Assembly (NCBI GenBank): GCA_036446835.1
Contig: JAZFTT010000089.1
Span: forward strand, 1-8,418
Source: SZUA-217 sp036446835
Lineage (GTDB): Bacteria; Actinomycetota; Acidimicrobiia; Spongiisociales; ZC4RG35
DNA length: 8,418 nucleotides
Direction of reading: 5' to 3'
A model generated the notes under the pieces. The model ran no database searches, was not told the DNA's origin, and saw only the letters and a program-made list of their open reading frames with translations. Positions 6,787-8,418 of the stretch are shown here, in pieces (position 1 is the first letter of the stretch; each line of letters opens with the position of its first letter). Made by a program: the position numbers and the translations under genes.

Positions 6787-8418
6787 TTGCGGTTCGGACC
6801 TGACGACGAGGACGCCTTCTACGCTGCCCGGGACGATCTGGTGTCCCGCTTTGAACGCACCGATGACGGATATGATCTCGGCTGGGTGGCGGCCCAGGTG
6901 CTGGACTTCAAGTGGGGCTACCTGGATGGGGATTTGTCCCGGTGGGAGTTCGAGGATGTGGAGGAGATCCTGCTAGGTCTGTATCCGGCCAAGGTGGTGC
7001 TCGACCCCGACGATCTCGATCAGGTGGTGACAGGGTTCGCCGGCTTCCTCCGGTTCCTCGGTGACAAAGGGATCTTGGCCGAGAGTCAAGCCGCTCGGCT
7101 CACCAAATCGGTCGAGCAGCTCGGACCGCGATTCCGCGCAGCAACCAAGGATGACAGCAACTGGTCGATGGGTAAGCGACTGTGGGCCTTGGCCCAGTCC
7201 GAAGGAGTCGACCTGGAGGACGCCGGCGCTTTGCAACGGTTCACGGAGGACTTCAACCAGCGTCCGTTCTCCGAACGGGACGCTGTGCTGGGACCGGTGC
7301 CGGCGCCTGACGACTTGTTTCGCGGCAGCACATTCGTAACGCCACTACCGCCCGTTGTGCTTCCGTCAGAGGAGGAGCTGGAGTCGGCAGCCGGGGACAC
7401 CGTGAGTTTCGAGAGACTTCGTCAACTCGTTGGTTACGTCGGCGAAGGCCGACCATTGACGGACAGGGGCAATCTCAAGCTCGCCGATGGCAAGGCTCTA
7501 GTCGCTCTACTGGAGACACGCGACCGGTTCGACGAGCAGATCGGCGACCGGGTGTTCAAGACGAGGTCGAGTGCCGACCTGGGCGAGGTCGATCTCGCCT
7601 TCCGGATGGCCGTGGAATCCAAGATGCTGAGACGCAAGGGCAAGAAACTCCTGCCCGGCCCCAACGCCGGATGGGTCGATGAACCACTCTCGGCGCTGTA
7701 TGGAGCCTGGCTCGTCCTTCTCAACAGCATCGGCCCCACTCAGCATTGGTACCGGGGCCATCACTACAACTGGGATTGGTACGCTGAGGAACTCGACGCC
7801 TCGCTTCCGATGATCCTCGTGGATGTCTACCGCCACGGCGATGTCCAATTCGAGGAAGCATCAGAGAGCATTTGGGCCCACCTGCTCAACGTCTTTGAGC
7901 TTGACCACGAACCGGCCGACAAGCTCGCCTTCCACCGCCGCTTGGTCGACGGATCGCTTCGCAGAGCGTTCGGCATCCTGGAAGAACTCGGCATTGTGGT
8001 TGTCGAGGACGTGACCGAGGTGCCGACCGAATACGGCGGCACAGAACGCACCGGAGGTGTGATCAATCTGACACCCCTCGGCAAGTGGGCGGTGCAGCGC
8101 CTGGCGTCGAAGGTGACATCGGCCCCGATCGTCGGAGCGCTGCGCGAATCCACCGCTGTTGAACTGTTAGCCGCGGGGTCCGACCTCCCCGAACCGGAAG
8201 CCATTGCAGAGATCGACGCGTGGGTCGACTTTCGTGGCGACGACGGGGCTCCGCAGTTGGTCGAGGCGCTGCGCACTGCTGACGAGACAGGCCGTGGGCT
8301 CGGGTTCCGGGCGCTGCTTCGCATTGGCCCCGAAGCGGCAGATGCGGTGAACCGCCTCGCGGACGACCCCGAGCTTGCGCCTTACGTGACTGTGTGGCGG
8401 ATAGACACACTCGCGGGT
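6787..8418 (+). CDS. Uncharacterised large protein, C-terminus cut by window edge
   Basis: The frame is open for 544 codons from TTG 6787 (or 546 from GTG 6781) to the right edge without a stop. It is acidic, with no signal peptide or membrane helix, so probably cytoplasmic. Visible parts are: an N-terminal segment with LGWVAAQVLDFKWGYLDGDLSRWEFEDVEEILLGLYPAKVVLDPDDL (about 30-77); a linker rich in Pro, Asp and Glu (about 165-205); a segment RPLTDRGNLKLADGKALVALLETRD (about 225-250) followed by a possible winged-helix region; INLTPLGKWAVQRL (about 427-440); and a C-terminal helical part resembling HEAT-type repeats (LRTADETGRGLGFRALLRIGPEAADAVNRLADDPELAPYV). The overall pattern resembles a type of large hypothetical protein I associate with actinobacteria, for which I know no function. 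It is separated from the upstream operon by 74 nt on the same strand. I assign no function. Confidence 0.75.
   Translation, partial: MRFGPDDEDAFYAARDDLVSRFERTDDGYDLGWVAAQVLDFKWGYLDGDLSRWEFEDVEEILLGLYPAKVVLDPDDLDQVVTGFAGFLRFLGDKGILAESQAARLTKSVEQLGPRFRAATKDDSNWSMGKRLWALAQSEGVDLEDAGALQRFTEDFNQRPFSERDAVLGPVPAPDDLFRGSTFVTPLPPVVLPSEEELESAAGDTVSFERLRQLVGYVGEGRPLTDRGNLKLADGKALVALLETRDRFDEQIGDRVFKTRSSADLGEVDLAFRMAVESKMLRRKGKKLLPGPNAGWVDEPLSALYGAWLVLLNSIGPTQHWYRGHHYNWDWYAEELDASLPMILVDVYRHGDVQFEEASESIWAHLLNVFELDHEPADKLAFHRRLVDGSLRRAFGILEELGIVVVEDVTEVPTEYGGTERTGGVINLTPLGKWAVQRLASKVTSAPIVGALRESTAVELLAAGSDLPEPEAIAEIDAWVDFRGDDGAPQLVEALRTADETGRGLGFRALLRIGPEAADAVNRLADDPELAPYVTVWRIDTLAG

Overview
The window is a high-GC stretch of bacterial DNA. 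An MMPL-type exporter, a TetR regulator with a palindrome-array operator, a class III cyclase/STAND/TPR protein and a large hypothetical protein of a type I associate with actinobacteria all suggest an Actinomycetota member, possibly a deep or uncultured lineage. No rRNA or marker gene is present, so this placement is an inference. No tRNA, rRNA, insertion sequence, CRISPR array or phage gene is visible.

Layout. Positions 1-2129 (minus strand) hold an MMPL/RND-family membrane exporter that runs off the left edge just before its stop. Positions 2130-2250 are a compact divergent control region with a promoter candidate on each strand. Between and over them lie four 13-bp tandem units, each a more or less degenerate TGTA-N4-TACA palindrome. 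Positions 2251-6712 (plus strand) hold three tightly packed genes: a TetR-family repressor; 14 nt later a ferritin-like protein related to the iminophenyl-pyruvate dimer synthase domain of VioB/RebD; and, overlapping it by 4 nt (ATGA), a 914-residue protein fusing a class III nucleotide cyclase domain to a STAND/NB-ARC-like ATPase and a TPR-like helical tail. A short gap (6713-6786) with a small hairpin precedes a large uncharacterised protein (6787 to the right edge), which has no stop inside the window.

How the parts may work together. The TetR protein probably represses both the exporter and its own operon through the repeat array, with a small molecule exported by the pump as inducer. The ferritin-like enzyme would be induced together with the pump and may make or modify that compound. 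The cyclase-STAND protein is translationally coupled to the enzyme and could act as a signalling or surveillance component. The pump-repressor pairing is a familiar arrangement. Adding a stand-alone VioB-like enzyme and a cyclase-STAND protein to the same regulon is the unusual part and the best candidate for an undescribed system. The last gene belongs to a separate unit and need not be related.
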